Source: Neobacillus niacini
Lineage (GTDB): Bacteria; Bacillota; Bacilli; Bacillales; Cytobacillaceae
DNA length: 64,000 bases
Assembly (NCBI RefSeq): GCF_019749295.1
Contig: NZ_JACWFG010000012.1
Span: forward strand, 62,001 to 126,000
Reading direction: 5' to 3'
Below are positions 1 through 8,528 of the stretch, one piece after another. Made by a program: the position numbers and the translations under genes. Each line of letters starts with the position of its first letter. The first letter of the stretch is position 1. The notes under the pieces are model-generated. The model did no database searches, was not told where the DNA came from, and saw only the letters and a program-made list of their open reading frames with translations.

Positions 1-88
1 TCAACATCGCAATTGGATCTTCCATCCCATCTAACAATCCATTGATTTCAGCCTTCGTAATTGTCTTTACTCTTTTAAAAATACCCAT
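1..88 (-). CDS. pspA: PspA/IM30 family envelope-stress protein (5' end only)
   Basis: Only the first 29 codons lie in the window; the gene runs off the left edge. The N-terminus MGIFKRVKTITKAEINGLL followed by DGMEDPI is the typical start of PspA/IM30 proteins, peripheral membrane coiled-coil proteins that stabilise damaged cytoplasmic membranes. The start is set by an AAGGAG site 10 bases upstream. The stop codon of the preceding membrane-protein gene lies 5 bases upstream, so the two are almost certainly co-transcribed. Family assignment rests on a short stretch but is characteristic. Confidence 0.85.
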   Translation of the reverse strand, partial: MGIFKRVKTITKAEINGLLDGMEDPIAML

Positions 89-93
89 TTTCG

Positions 94-501
94 TTATTCT
101 CCTTTTTTGGTTATATTTTTTTCCCATTGGTCTAACATGCTTGCATTTTGATTGATGACCGGAATATGTGAACCTGTTACAGGTGTATCAATGAACTGCT
201 GCATTGCAGAATTTTTTGTTTTCCTTCTAACCCATTTCACAATTAGAACTAAAAGTGTTAGTCCAATAATCAGAAATAATAAAAGTCCAAACCAAGAAAA
301 TTCTCCTCCGTGATGAGGACCATTCATAAATTGGTGAGGGCCCCTTCCGCCATGGTGCCCCCGCCCTTCAGGCCGCAGCCCATTTCGGAACACCTCATTG
401 GTTTGATGTCCTCCTAAGAGATGCAGGAAGAAATTAATTACAACCAGTGCAGAAGTAATTATCACACCCCAGATAACGGCTAGTTTAACTCTAGTATTCA
501 T
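94..501 (-). CDS. Small two-TM membrane protein with His/Gly-rich loop, upstream of pspA
   Basis: 135 residues from the ATG I prefer. An in-frame ATG three codons upstream (position 510) is only one base from the AAGGAGG site, whereas the ATG at 501 is about 10 bases from it. One membrane segment lies near residues 5-26 and another near 70-88, followed by a basic cytosolic tail. The loop between them is full of His, Gly, Arg and Pro (for example GRGHHGGRGPHQF) and may bind metal, but this is inference. I do not recognise the family. Its place directly before pspA resembles the small membrane partners of PspA in lia-type envelope-stress operons, suggesting a membrane anchor or sensor. Confidence 0.75.
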   Translation of the reverse strand: MNTRVKLAVIWGVIITSALVVINFFLHLLGGHQTNEVFRNGLRPEGRGHHGGRGPHQFMNGPHHGGEFSWFGLLLFLIIGLTLLVLIVKWVRRKTKNSAMQQFIDTPVTGSHIPVINQNASMLDQWEKNITKKGE

Positions 502-550
502 TGCTATCATTCCTCCTTTCGTTCTTGATAGTTTGAAGTTTATCGTACAA

Positions 551-569
551 TGGTGAAAACTTGGTGAAA
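551..569. promoter_or_regulatory. Tandem TGGTGAAA direct repeat upstream of the pspA operon
   Basis: TGGTGAAA occurs at 551-558 and 562-569, 11 bp apart, about 50 bp upstream of the membrane protein-pspA operon. Half-sites one helical turn apart are typical of OmpR/PhoP-class response regulators. The regulator is unknown and no clear -10/-35 pair was identified. Confidence 0.3.
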
Positions 570-705
570 GGTGGACAGGTACGAAATTATTTTTAAAAAA
601 TACTGGTTTTTCTTACTATGTAAAAGTGGTTATTCTAATCTATTAACAATTAGATTATGATAGTGTTTGGATGAAAATTAATTTAAGTGATTGAGAGGCC
701 GGCTT

Positions 706-1902
706 ATGTGGAAAAACAGAAATGTATGGATTATTTTAACAGGTGAATTTATCGCTGGTCTTGGCTTATGGCTTGGAATTATTGGCAATTTAGAGTTTAT
801 GCAGGAAAAGATACCTTCTGATTTCTTAAAATCACTTCTTATGGCTGCCGGCCTTGTTGCGGGGATTGCCGTAGGACCGTATGCTGGCAGAATTACGGAT
901 CAGGCGAGCAAGAAAACAGTCATGCTATGGTCGGGTTTGCTGCGGACAATCAGTGTCATTTTTATGTTGATTGCAATCGCAACTGGTTCAGTTTGGTGGA
1001 TGCTTGTCTTTTTTGTTTCGATCCAGATTTCGGCTGCCTTCTATTTTCCAGCACTGCAGGCGACGATTCCGCTTATTGTGAAAGATAGGGATTTGCTTCA
1101 AATGAATGGAGTGCATATGAATGTATCCACCCTTTCTCGAATCATCGGTACAGCCCTTGGGGGAATTCTTTTGGTACTTCTTCCCTTATCGATTCTCTAT
1201 ATAGGTTCACTAGCTGCCTACCTAGGATTACTCATCCTGACATGGTTTCTAAACTTTGAGGAAAATAACAGTGATGCTTCTGTTGCGAAGGTTACCAAAG
1301 AAAAGACTAGTTTTAAAGATGTTTTACCTGTAATTAAGGGTCTGCCGATAGTCTTCATGACCCTATTGATGACGCTGGTTCCACTTTTGTTTTTAGGCGG
1401 ATTTAATCTTTTGGTGATTAACATTAGTGAGCTCCAGGATAGTTCTGCCATCAAAGGCTGGATTTATGCAGCCGAAGGAGTTTCCTTTATGGCCGGTGCT
1501 CTCTTCATTAAAAGGATAAGTAACAAACTAACTTCATACACCATTTTATTTAGCAGCTCGATTCTGGTCGGTTTGTCCCAGCTTCTGCTTTTCTTTGCAG
1601 ACGTTACAGTTATAACCATTGCTGCATTCCTGGTCTTTGGTTTTTCCGTTGGCTGCTTCTATCCAACAGCAGCTACCATTTTTCAAACAAAAGTACCGAA
1701 GGATTTCCATGGAAGGTTCTTCTCATTCCGTAATATGCTTGACCGGATTGGCTTCCAAATTGTGCTGCTTTTAACTGGATTCTTTCTAGATTTTATCGGT
1801 CTGCAGCTAATGTGCGTCTTATATGGCGGGCTGACCATTCTTATAACTATCTTATTCTACTTTAAAAATAAGCAGCTTCATACGGTACAACAGGAGAATT
1901 AA
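706..1902 (+). CDS. MFS transporter (putative drug exporter)
   Basis: 398 residues, about 12 membrane segments, single-gene unit. The loop after TM2 carries the MFS motif A region (GRITDQASKKTV near residues 65-76). The fold and length fit MFS_1/MFS_3 exporters of Bacillus; the substrate cannot be read from sequence. The ATG at 706 follows GAGAGG by 7 bases; an upstream in-frame TTG at 691 lacks a suitable ribosome binding site. An intrinsic terminator follows at 1908. Convergent with the HAAS/PadR pair. Confidence 0.85.
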   Translation: MWKNRNVWIILTGEFIAGLGLWLGIIGNLEFMQEKIPSDFLKSLLMAAGLVAGIAVGPYAGRITDQASKKTVMLWSGLLRTISVIFMLIAIATGSVWWMLVFFVSIQISAAFYFPALQATIPLIVKDRDLLQMNGVHMNVSTLSRIIGTALGGILLVLLPLSILYIGSLAAYLGLLILTWFLNFEENNSDASVAKVTKEKTSFKDVLPVIKGLPIVFMTLLMTLVPLLFLGGFNLLVINISELQDSSAIKGWIYAAEGVSFMAGALFIKRISNKLTSYTILFSSSILVGLSQLLLFFADVTVITIAAFLVFGFSVGCFYPTAATIFQTKVPKDFHGRFFSFRNMLDRIGFQIVLLLTGFFLDFIGLQLMCVLYGGLTILITILFYFKNKQLHTVQQEN

Positions 1903-1907
1903 AAGAG

Positions 1908-1938
1908 AAGGCACCATCCTTTTGGATGATGCCTTTTA
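1908..1938. terminator. Intrinsic terminator between MFS and HAAS genes
   Basis: GGCACCATCC (1910-1919) pairs with GGATGATGCC (1924-1933) with one mismatch, followed by TTTTATT. It ends the MFS transcript and may also serve the convergent minus-strand operon. Confidence 0.75.
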
Positions 1939-2937
1939 TTATTTCTTTATATTAGCTTTCCGAAAACCTTGATAGATATCTATTACAGCAAATAAAACGA
2001 ATGTAAATATTGCACCCCCGGCAAACCAGTTGCCAAAATCACCAGAAAGACTAAATAAATCCGTTATATAAGTAACAAAGGCTGGATTAAATAATTGATT
2101 GTTGCTAATGATGATGATAAATACCACTGAAGAGACAACATGCATAACCGTATTGAGCACTGCAATCTTCCTATTCCAATGACCCGTTCTCAATTTATAC
2201 ATGTCTAAAGCAATCTCCAGCCCAATGACAATGACCGCCAGCGGCCAATAGGAAATCAGTACCTCATGATTGAATGTTGGCGTTACGAATTCGAGGCCAT
2301 TCCTTCCTTTCTCATAGACTCCTAGAAGGCTGGCTGCATTGAAATAAACACTTGCCCAAATTGCTGTCCAAAGCAAGCCGAGAAACACTTCCACCTTTGA
2401 TATAGCTTTTTCCTTTGGAATGTAAGGAATATTATATAAGTCTTCTGGCGTCCACTCTTTAAAACATGCTGTTAATGGAGTCTGACTTTGCTTATGGTCT
2501 GTTCGCTCGATAATCGCAAACACCACCGTCAACCAGAAAAACACTTGAACCCCAGTGCTAAGTATCCCCCAAATACCGTGGCCTGCTAAGTCTAAAATTA
2601 CGTTTAGTACTGCTTCGTCACCTGAATAAGAAAATATCGTTGTAGCTATCAAGGATATAAGGGAAAATACTGCGGCAATGGGGAGAATTATTTTTAACAG
2701 ATTGATATAAACATCAAAGTAACGCGGTCCTATTAAATGCATAGGACGATCTAGGTAACCACTCGCAAGGATTGCTGGATTCCCCATTTTTTCAAGAACA
2801 GACTTAACATCTTCCTCCTTGTAATCATCTGGAAGCATATCCTCGATCGTTGAGCGAAGTTCAAGTGCAATATCCTCTCGGCTTTTTTCAGGGAGCCTGC
2901 GTGTAACCTCTTGAATATAAAGGTCGATCATTCTCAT
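1939..2937 (-). CDS. HAAS-domain membrane protein, PadR partner
   Basis: 332 residues. The first 60 residues (MRMIDLYIQEVTRRLPEKSR, then ELRSTIEDML and VLEKMGNPAILASGYL) match the HAAS signalling domain, a small helical module found on membrane proteins encoded next to PadR regulators. Six or so membrane segments follow from about residue 80. It overlaps the padR gene by the ATGA sequence at 2934-2937, so translation is coupled. Its cellular role is unknown; family context suggests membrane or envelope stress modulation. Confidence 0.8.
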   Translation of the reverse strand: MRMIDLYIQEVTRRLPEKSREDIALELRSTIEDMLPDDYKEEDVKSVLEKMGNPAILASGYLDRPMHLIGPRYFDVYINLLKIILPIAAVFSLISLIATTIFSYSGDEAVLNVILDLAGHGIWGILSTGVQVFFWLTVVFAIIERTDHKQSQTPLTACFKEWTPEDLYNIPYIPKEKAISKVEVFLGLLWTAIWASVYFNAASLLGVYEKGRNGLEFVTPTFNHEVLISYWPLAVIVIGLEIALDMYKLRTGHWNRKIAVLNTVMHVVSSVVFIIIISNNQLFNPAFVTYITDLFSLSGDFGNWFAGGAIFTFVLFAVIDIYQGFRKANIKK

Positions 2938-3272
2938 TCGTTATCCTCTCCTTTTAATAATAGGGAAAGTTCTTGTGAGGTCTTTTCCCATTCTTTTTTT
3001 AATTGTTGATAAATTTCGATTCCATATGGGGTTAACACATAATATCTGCGTGGTCTGCTTTCAGTTGTATCCCAGCTGCTTGTGACTAGCTCTTGTTTTT
3101 CCAGACGGCGAAGCAACGGATATAGTGTACTTTGTTCAATCGATATTCCACATTGTTCTAATAATTGGACAAGGGAATAGCCATATTGTGGTGTACGGAG
3201 CTGACTTAACACTGCCAATGTCAATGTACCTCTCCTTAGCTCTGTAGTTAATGAATTTAATAAGGTACTCAT
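2934..3272 (-). CDS. PadR family transcriptional regulator
   Basis: 112 residues, the usual short PadR form. The winged helix shows LRRGTLTLAVLSQL, YGYSLVQLLEQ, STLYPLLRRLEKQELV and RRYYVLTPYG, all PadR signatures. A strong AAAGGAGG site precedes the ATG. It is first gene of a two-gene operon with the HAAS protein, and the repeated ATCATACACTAT sequence upstream is a likely autoregulatory operator. No ligand can be predicted. Confidence 0.93.
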   Translation of the reverse strand: MSTLLNSLTTELRRGTLTLAVLSQLRTPQYGYSLVQLLEQCGISIEQSTLYPLLRRLEKQELVTSSWDTTESRPRRYYVLTPYGIEIYQQLKKEWEKTSQELSLLLKGEDNE

Positions 3273-3298
3273 GTGTGCCTCCTTTGTCTTTTATGCTG

Positions 3299-3339
3299 TG
3301 CGTCATACACTATACTTTATACTATGCATCATACACTAT
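3299..3339. promoter_or_regulatory. Candidate PadR operator: 15-bp direct repeat
   Basis: TGCGTCATACACTAT (3299-3313) and TGCATCATACACTAT (3325-3339) differ at one base and are 26 bp apart. Together with ATAC-N8-ATAC-like half-sites they lie immediately upstream of padR, overlapping its expected promoter. PadR proteins commonly bind ATAC/GTAT-type half sites, so autorepression is likely but inferred. Confidence 0.5.
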
Positions 3340-3457
3340 TGTTGTTCACATAACAATTAAAATTCAATAATATTTTCCATTGGAGATTTGGAAGGAATAA
3401 TTTTTATATTGAAGAATATAAACAATATGAATGTTCATTTGAGGAGCGTGGTTGTTT

Positions 3458-3958
3458 ATGAGTCTGGATGTAATGGAAACCTTAACTTCAACGAGGAAAA
3501 AATTACTTAATGAAATCTCTGGTCTAAGCAATGAGGAATTGAATAAGAAACCGAGCGCTGATACGTGGAGTGTCGCACAAGTATGTCATCATTTGTACTT
3601 AGCAGAACGTGTCTTTACTCAAGCAATTATTTACGGACTAAGTAAAAGTAACGGGAGGAAAGCAGCTCCAGTACCCGTGCAGTTAACAGTAGACCGCACT
3701 CAGAAAGCAAAAGCTCCAGATATGGTCGTACCTAGTGATGACCCACTGGATCTTCAAAGTATTAGTGAGCTTTTAGGTCAATCAAGAAACCTATTTTTAG
3801 AGTTTTATAATCAACTAGACGATAAGTCAATCCTTGCAGAAAAGTCAGCCAAGCATCCCCTCTTTGGTTATATGCCGTTAGATCAATGGGTCGAACTAAT
3901 TTATCTCCACGACGAACGGCATATCGAGCAGATTAAGGAAATAAAAAATTTGTTATAA
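3458..3958 (+). CDS. DinB-like putative metal-binding protein
   Basis: About 166 residues. The DinB/YfiT four-helix fold is indicated by DTWSVAQVCHHLYLAER near residues 36-53 and by HDERHIEQIKEI at the C-terminus; the conserved His residues are the usual divalent-metal ligands. Members include bacillithiol-dependent and detoxification enzymes, so the reaction cannot be named. GAGGAG at 3441-3446 is 11 bases from this ATG and 5 bases from an alternative TTG at 3452, so the start is uncertain by two codons. Single-gene unit ended by a repeat-derived terminator. Confidence 0.85.
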   Translation: MSLDVMETLTSTRKKLLNEISGLSNEELNKKPSADTWSVAQVCHHLYLAERVFTQAIIYGLSKSNGRKAAPVPVQLTVDRTQKAKAPDMVVPSDDPLDLQSISELLGQSRNLFLEFYNQLDDKSILAEKSAKHPLFGYMPLDQWVELIYLHDERHIEQIKEIKNLL

Positions 3959-3962
3959 AAGA

Positions 3963-3998
3963 AAGTGCCTGTCACCAATACATGGCAACAGGCACCTT
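3963..3998. terminator. Terminator hairpin made from the GTGCCTGTCACC repeat
   Basis: GTGCCTGT pairs with ACAGGCAC across a 15-base loop, between the convergent DinB and amidohydrolase genes. It belongs to the dispersed GGTGCCTGTCACC repeat family seen six more times up to 29 kb. Confidence 0.65.
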
Positions 3999-4016
3999 AC
4001 AATCCTTTTCCTTCTA

Positions 4017-5117
4017 TTAAGCTCTTAGCAGCGTTTCAGCTAGTATCCGTGCCCCAAGGTCAAGGACAGCTGGCTCAAAGGTCATTTTAGGATGATGTAA
4101 TCCTGGTTGAAGATTAGCACCCACGCCAATCATCGTTGCCTTCAAGTTTGGGTTTTTTATGGTGTAAAAATGGAAGTCATCACTGCCAGACGTGATGACA
4201 GGCGGCGCAAGCGCCTCACTGCCTGCAATATTCACAATCGCTTCTTTGGCAATTGCTTCTGCGTCAGTAGAAACCTCAGCACCTGGAGTAAAATCACTCC
4301 ATTTCCATTCGATATCAACACCATAAAGGTCTTTTAAGCTGTTCATGCCTTGATCAATTTGGTCCTTAAGCTTTTCCAAAACTTCATTTTTTTGAGCACG
4401 TACATCAATTCCAAATTCCGCAGTACCTGGGATAATGTTTAAGCTCTCACCTCCAGCAATAACTTTCGTAAGTTTTGCAGAGTAGGCTTCAAATGGTGAA
4501 AGGTAGATAGACTTAATGAATTGGTGCATTCCAACAATCACATCTAGTGCATTATTGCCTTGATGCGGCCGTGCACCATGTGCATCTGCACCAATGATTT
4601 TTCCTTCTAAAAAAATGGCTGAACCATGATGGATAGAAGGAGAAACTTTTCCTAATGGAAGCTCTTCTAACGGACGAAGATGTATTCCAAATAAGTGGCT
4701 GACAAGTTCAATTGCCCCTTTTTCTATCATCGCAAGTGATCCATTACCTTTTTCCTCAGCTGGCTGAAAAATAAAACGCAGCTTTTTAGTGAGTTGTTTA
4801 TCTTTAACATAAAGAAGCGCACCTAAGACCATTGAAATGATAGCGTCATGACCACAGGAGTGGTTCCCCTGCCAAATTCCGTCTACCTCTTGCCATAAAG
4901 CGTCCATTTCCGCTCGGACTGCTATCACTTCATCGCCTTCCCCAATCTCAGCAATAAGTCCCGTGACATCAGTGAAAATACGATATGCAACACCCAAATC
5001 TTCTAAAATATCAGCAATGGTTTGAGTTGTCCGAACCTCCTTCCAGCTTACCTCCGGATTTGCGTGAAAATCCTCAAACCACGCTAAAATCTGTTTTTCA
5101 TAATCTGCAGCCAACAA
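4017..5117 (-). CDS. M20-family metallo-amidohydrolase (AmhX-like)
   Basis: 366 residues of the M20D amidohydrolase/carboxypeptidase family, cytosolic, hydrolysing N-acyl amino acids or small peptides. Metal and catalytic residues are visible: D72 in AEMDAL, C88 and H90 in SCGHDA, E121/E122 in QPAEEKG, His in FGIHL, and HHPKM near the end. The lid/dimerisation domain starts at about residue 165 with GADAHGARPHQG. Overall closest to AmhX-type proteins; the substrate is not determinable. Translation starts at TTG behind AGGGGTG, with a second TTG directly after. Stands alone on the minus strand. Confidence 0.85.
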   Translation of the reverse strand: MLAADYEKQILAWFEDFHANPEVSWKEVRTTQTIADILEDLGVAYRIFTDVTGLIAEIGEGDEVIAVRAEMDALWQEVDGIWQGNHSCGHDAIISMVLGALLYVKDKQLTKKLRFIFQPAEEKGNGSLAMIEKGAIELVSHLFGIHLRPLEELPLGKVSPSIHHGSAIFLEGKIIGADAHGARPHQGNNALDVIVGMHQFIKSIYLSPFEAYSAKLTKVIAGGESLNIIPGTAEFGIDVRAQKNEVLEKLKDQIDQGMNSLKDLYGVDIEWKWSDFTPGAEVSTDAEAIAKEAIVNIAGSEALAPPVITSGSDDFHFYTIKNPNLKATMIGVGANLQPGLHHPKMTFEPAVLDLGARILAETLLRA

Positions 5118-5258
5118 AAAGCACCCCTATTCCAAAAAACTAATATACAAATAGTACACCAACCAACCTTGTCCCCACAATAAATTTAGCAGATAATTGA
5201 AATCAAAATAATAGAGTGAACCCCCATTTTGGTTCACTCCATTTATTCTAGCAATAAG

Positions 5259-6521
5259 TTATGTATTAGATATTGACCGCTTGGGCATTACCACGAAACC
5301 CATTGCCCCCCGTGATTTAAGAACTTTAATCAGCTGGTCTATAAGAGAGGTATTACATGTTACCTCTATAATAACCTCACTTTTGCGGCTTGCTAACATT
5401 TTCACTTTCTTTTTACTGATCGCTAATTCGATGATCAATCCCAAGAAGAAACCGCCTACTAGACCTAGCAGTCCCCAAATTATTGGTCCCCAGTGCAATC
5501 TAAAACCATAAATAGAGCCCAGGACCGCAAAGATTGTTCCACCCATCATAGCCCCATCCAAAACACTTCTCCCATCTACCCGCTGAATAGTGTCGATGAC
5601 GTGTATTTGTGAATCAAGGTTTTCTAGAGGTAATGCTACGATATTCTGCGAGGGCACTCCCAGTTTCTCAATATCATGGATCAGCATTTCTACAAAAGGC
5701 GAATGGTCCATTGAAACGATTATTTTTGTTGAGTTGTCATCCATTGTGATTGGTTGTGTCAAGTTTGCATCCCTCAGTCTGAGAAATCGTATTTGTTCAA
5801 TATCGTATAATGTATTGTTTTCAGTTACCGATACATACGCCTGATAGATAGCAAAGGCATACATAGAAGGCAAGAATAAATACCACTGCCAATCCACAGA
5901 AGCAGCTGCTTTATCAAAGTCTCCTAGGAATGAATGGAGAAAGGTGCGAACAGCCGCAGCCTTATAGCAAACATATATCCACCAAGCCAGAATAAATGTG
6001 CCAACAACCGTACTGCCGCCATATAATTGCCCCAGCCCTGGTGTAAAAATGGACCAGAGCGAACCTATCAAGGGGCTCTTTTTGTCAAGAATTACAACAT
6101 CAAAAAAGGTAACATCTGAAGGTGTGACAGGTGCATCCTCAATTTCGGCCAGAATGTGGCTTTTTTTGATTTCAACCGCACAGCGGTAACTGTCCCAGAT
6201 AGAATATATATACACTGCCACATAAAGCAGAGCCCAGTCTTGATTTAATATCTCCTTTGCCTCATCAAACCTTCCAAGAAAGGAGAAGGCAATCGACATG
6301 TTTAGATGGGACAGATTGTTTACCACAAGCTCCCAGATGATTAAAATTAAGCCATGTAGATATTTACCTATAAACATGTGCCCAAAGCCAGGAAAAGCAG
6401 CAGACCACCAAGCTGCAATCCAAGGCGTGCGGGGATATACTGAATTGGTTCCAAATACTGATATTTCCCCTTTAGAATAGCGCGGCTTTATGCTGGCTGA
6501 CTGAAACTTCTGATGTGGCAT
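5259..6521 (-). CDS. Polytopic membrane protein with two TM2-like repeats
   Basis: 420 residues from the ATG preceded by AAGGAG 10 bases upstream; an upstream TTG-type extension to 6569 has no ribosome binding site. Two copies of a TM2-like unit are evident: FPGFGHMFIGKYLHG near residue 45 and TPGLGQLYGGSTVVG near residue 160, each followed by a second membrane segment. The C-terminal part has a soluble region and then a Gly-rich double membrane hairpin (near residues 325-375) and a final small soluble domain. I do not recognise a named family for the whole chain. Single-gene unit. No obvious signal peptide. Confidence 0.75.
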   Translation of the reverse strand: MPHQKFQSASIKPRYSKGEISVFGTNSVYPRTPWIAAWWSAAFPGFGHMFIGKYLHGLILIIWELVVNNLSHLNMSIAFSFLGRFDEAKEILNQDWALLYVAVYIYSIWDSYRCAVEIKKSHILAEIEDAPVTPSDVTFFDVVILDKKSPLIGSLWSIFTPGLGQLYGGSTVVGTFILAWWIYVCYKAAAVRTFLHSFLGDFDKAAASVDWQWYLFLPSMYAFAIYQAYVSVTENNTLYDIEQIRFLRLRDANLTQPITMDDNSTKIIVSMDHSPFVEMLIHDIEKLGVPSQNIVALPLENLDSQIHVIDTIQRVDGRSVLDGAMMGGTIFAVLGSIYGFRLHWGPIIWGLLGLVGGFFLGLIIELAISKKKVKMLASRKSEVIIEVTCNTSLIDQLIKVLKSRGAMGFVVMPKRSISNT

Positions 6522-6655
6522 AGAAATGATTCTCCTTCGGCTCCTGTCTATTAATAACCTTACCAACAATTACCTTTATTATTCGATTTCTACCTGCATC
6601 TCACCCTAATGGAATTTCTTTGTGTATATTGGCGGGAGCCGTGATAGCCATAACT

Positions 6656-6688
6656 AAAAAAAGTGACAGGCACCCAGGTACCTGTCAC
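6656..6688 (-). terminator. Intrinsic terminator of the symporter gene (repeat-derived)
   Basis: On the minus strand GTGACAGG / CCTGTCAC form an 8-bp stem with a 10-base loop followed by seven T. The stem is another copy of the GTGACAGGCACC repeat family, here serving as a standard rho-independent terminator. Confidence 0.85.
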
Positions 6689-6696
6689 TCAACATT

Positions 6697-8124
6697 TTAA
6701 ACTATTTTTCTCTTAGACTTAGATCCTTCTGGAGCATCTTCCCATGCCTCAAGGTTCGTTAACCCTTCGATATTGGATGAATAGAAAACTGGGTTCTTTC
6801 CTTTAGCCTTTTGTTTCTTATAATCTGCAAGTGCTGCATAGGCGAACTTCCCTAATAGCGCGATGGCAATTAGGTTAATAACCGCCATTAATGCCATAAA
6901 CAAGTCTGCAAGATTCCAGACAAAGCTCAATTCTGCTATTGCCCCAAAAGCTACCATTCCGACTACTAACACTCGGAAGAGGTTTAAGAACACTTTATTT
7001 TTCTTAATAAATTCAATATTAGATTCTGCATAATAGTAATTACCTACAATTGAACTGAAGGCAAATAAGAAAACGATGAATGCAAGGAATGTCCCTGCCC
7101 ATGACCCTAATGAACCTTCAAGTGCATTTTGTGTTAAGACAATTCCGTTTGCTTCCTCAGAAGTATACATCCCTGACAAAAGAATGATAAATGCTGTTGA
7201 ACTACAAATCACAAGCGTGTCCACAAATACACTAAGCGATTGAACAAGCCCCTGTTTAACTGGATGGCTGACGTCAGCAGCTGCGGCTGCGTTCGGTGCA
7301 CTACCCATTCCAGCTTCGTTTGAGAACAATCCGCGTTTAATCCCATTCATCATCGCAGCTCCAAGAGCCCCGCCTGCTACTTCATTAAAACCAAATGCAC
7401 TTTTAAAAATCAATGATATAACACCAGGGATTTCAGTGAAATTAGTTACCATAATATAGAGAGCAATTAATACATAAGCTCCTGCCATAATCGGAACCAT
7501 CCACTCAGCAACTTTGGCAACTCTTTTAATACCGCCAAAAATAATGACAGCCGTGATTACTGCAAGAATAACAGCAATAACGGTTTTATCAATACCAAAG
7601 GAATTGTTCAAAGAGCTGGTAATCGTGTTTGCCTGAACAGAGTTGAAAGCCAGTCCGAAAGTGATGGAGATTAACACAGCGAATGTAACGCCCATCCAAC
7701 GAGCTTTTAACGCTTTTTCCATATAGTAAGCTGGCCCGCCTCGGAAAGTGTCCCCTTCTTTTACCTTGAAAATCTGTGCAAGGGTACTTTCCACAAACGC
7801 AGATGCTGATCCGATAAGAGCTATAAGCCACATCCAAAATACAGCACCTGGACCACCTGTTGTAATCGCTATCGCGACACCCGCAAGGTTCCCTGTACCT
7901 ACTCTAGAAGCAGTACTGATACAGAATGCCTGGAAAGAAGAAACTCCCTTTTTGCCAGAAGTTGCACCTTCACCCATTAACCGAAACATTTCCCCAATCA
8001 TTCGAAATTGTACGAAATTAGTTCGGAAAGTAAAATACAGACCTAAACCAACTAACATAATAATTAAAACATATGACCAAAGCAGCGTATTTGCACTATT
8101 CATAAAATTCTCAATCATCTTCAT
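6697..8124 (-). CDS. Sodium:alanine/glycine symporter family (AGCS) transporter
   Basis: 475 residues with about 11 membrane segments. AGCS signatures include GPGAVFWMWLIALIGSASAF, FRGGPAYYMEKAL, and the region around NEAGMGSAPNAAAAA. These proteins import alanine, glycine or glutamine with sodium (AlsT, GlnT, DagA relatives). The start has a GGGGAGGG site 8 bases upstream. Single-gene unit ended by the repeat-derived terminator at 6656. No riboswitch is visible in the leader, so the exact amino acid is open. Confidence 0.93.
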   Translation of the reverse strand: MKMIENFMNSANTLLWSYVLIIMLVGLGLYFTFRTNFVQFRMIGEMFRLMGEGATSGKKGVSSFQAFCISTASRVGTGNLAGVAIAITTGGPGAVFWMWLIALIGSASAFVESTLAQIFKVKEGDTFRGGPAYYMEKALKARWMGVTFAVLISITFGLAFNSVQANTITSSLNNSFGIDKTVIAVILAVITAVIIFGGIKRVAKVAEWMVPIMAGAYVLIALYIMVTNFTEIPGVISLIFKSAFGFNEVAGGALGAAMMNGIKRGLFSNEAGMGSAPNAAAAADVSHPVKQGLVQSLSVFVDTLVICSSTAFIILLSGMYTSEEANGIVLTQNALEGSLGSWAGTFLAFIVFLFAFSSIVGNYYYAESNIEFIKKNKVFLNLFRVLVVGMVAFGAIAELSFVWNLADLFMALMAVINLIAIALLGKFAYAALADYKKQKAKGKNPVFYSSNIEGLTNLEAWEDAPEGSKSKRKIV

Positions 8125-8528
8125 ATAAAAAACCCTCCCCTAACAAAAATTATCTCCACACCCAAGACACTAATTTAGCAAAAACACACAAAATTGACAA
8201 TGGTATTATCCTTCCAGTCTGATAGCGGTGACACATTAGTGGTGACAGGCACCACAGAAAGACACTGTCCACCCCAGGCGGACAATTTGTCTCAATGTTT
8301 AATAGTTCTAAGAATACTTTTAATGCTGTTTTACTTATTTACGAAAATTTAACGTTGCCATGAGCTGGTTCTGCTAACTTGTTTGAGTTTAAGGATTTTC
8401 GTATTTGGACAACTTTGTTTGCAACCTGTCCTATTACTGGTGCACAAGAATAATTTTTATTCCATAAAATAATATTAAGAAATGTAAGAGGAATTAATAA
8501 ATACGAAAGGAAAGATGTGGTGTATTGA
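8125..8528. other. 404-bp intergenic region with one repeat element
   Basis: Divergent spacer between the AGCS symporter and ykuK. It holds the palindromic repeat at 8226-8293 and AT-rich sequence. I looked for glycine riboswitch and T-box features upstream of the symporter and found none, and no confident promoter was identified. Confidence 0.5.
8226..8293. repeat. Modular palindromic repeat (GGTGACAGGCACC / GTCCACC type)
   Basis: Contains GCGGTGACAC, the core GGTGACAGGCACC and then ACTGTCCACCCCAGGCGGAC. The same three modules occur in the same order at 24009-24080 and, reversed, at 12421-12508 and 15788-15832. Confidence 0.75.

Noticed and set aside
8125..8230. Glycine riboswitch or T-box before the AGCS symporter
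   Set aside because: No conserved glycine-aptamer or T-box sequence; the leader is short and AT-rich.
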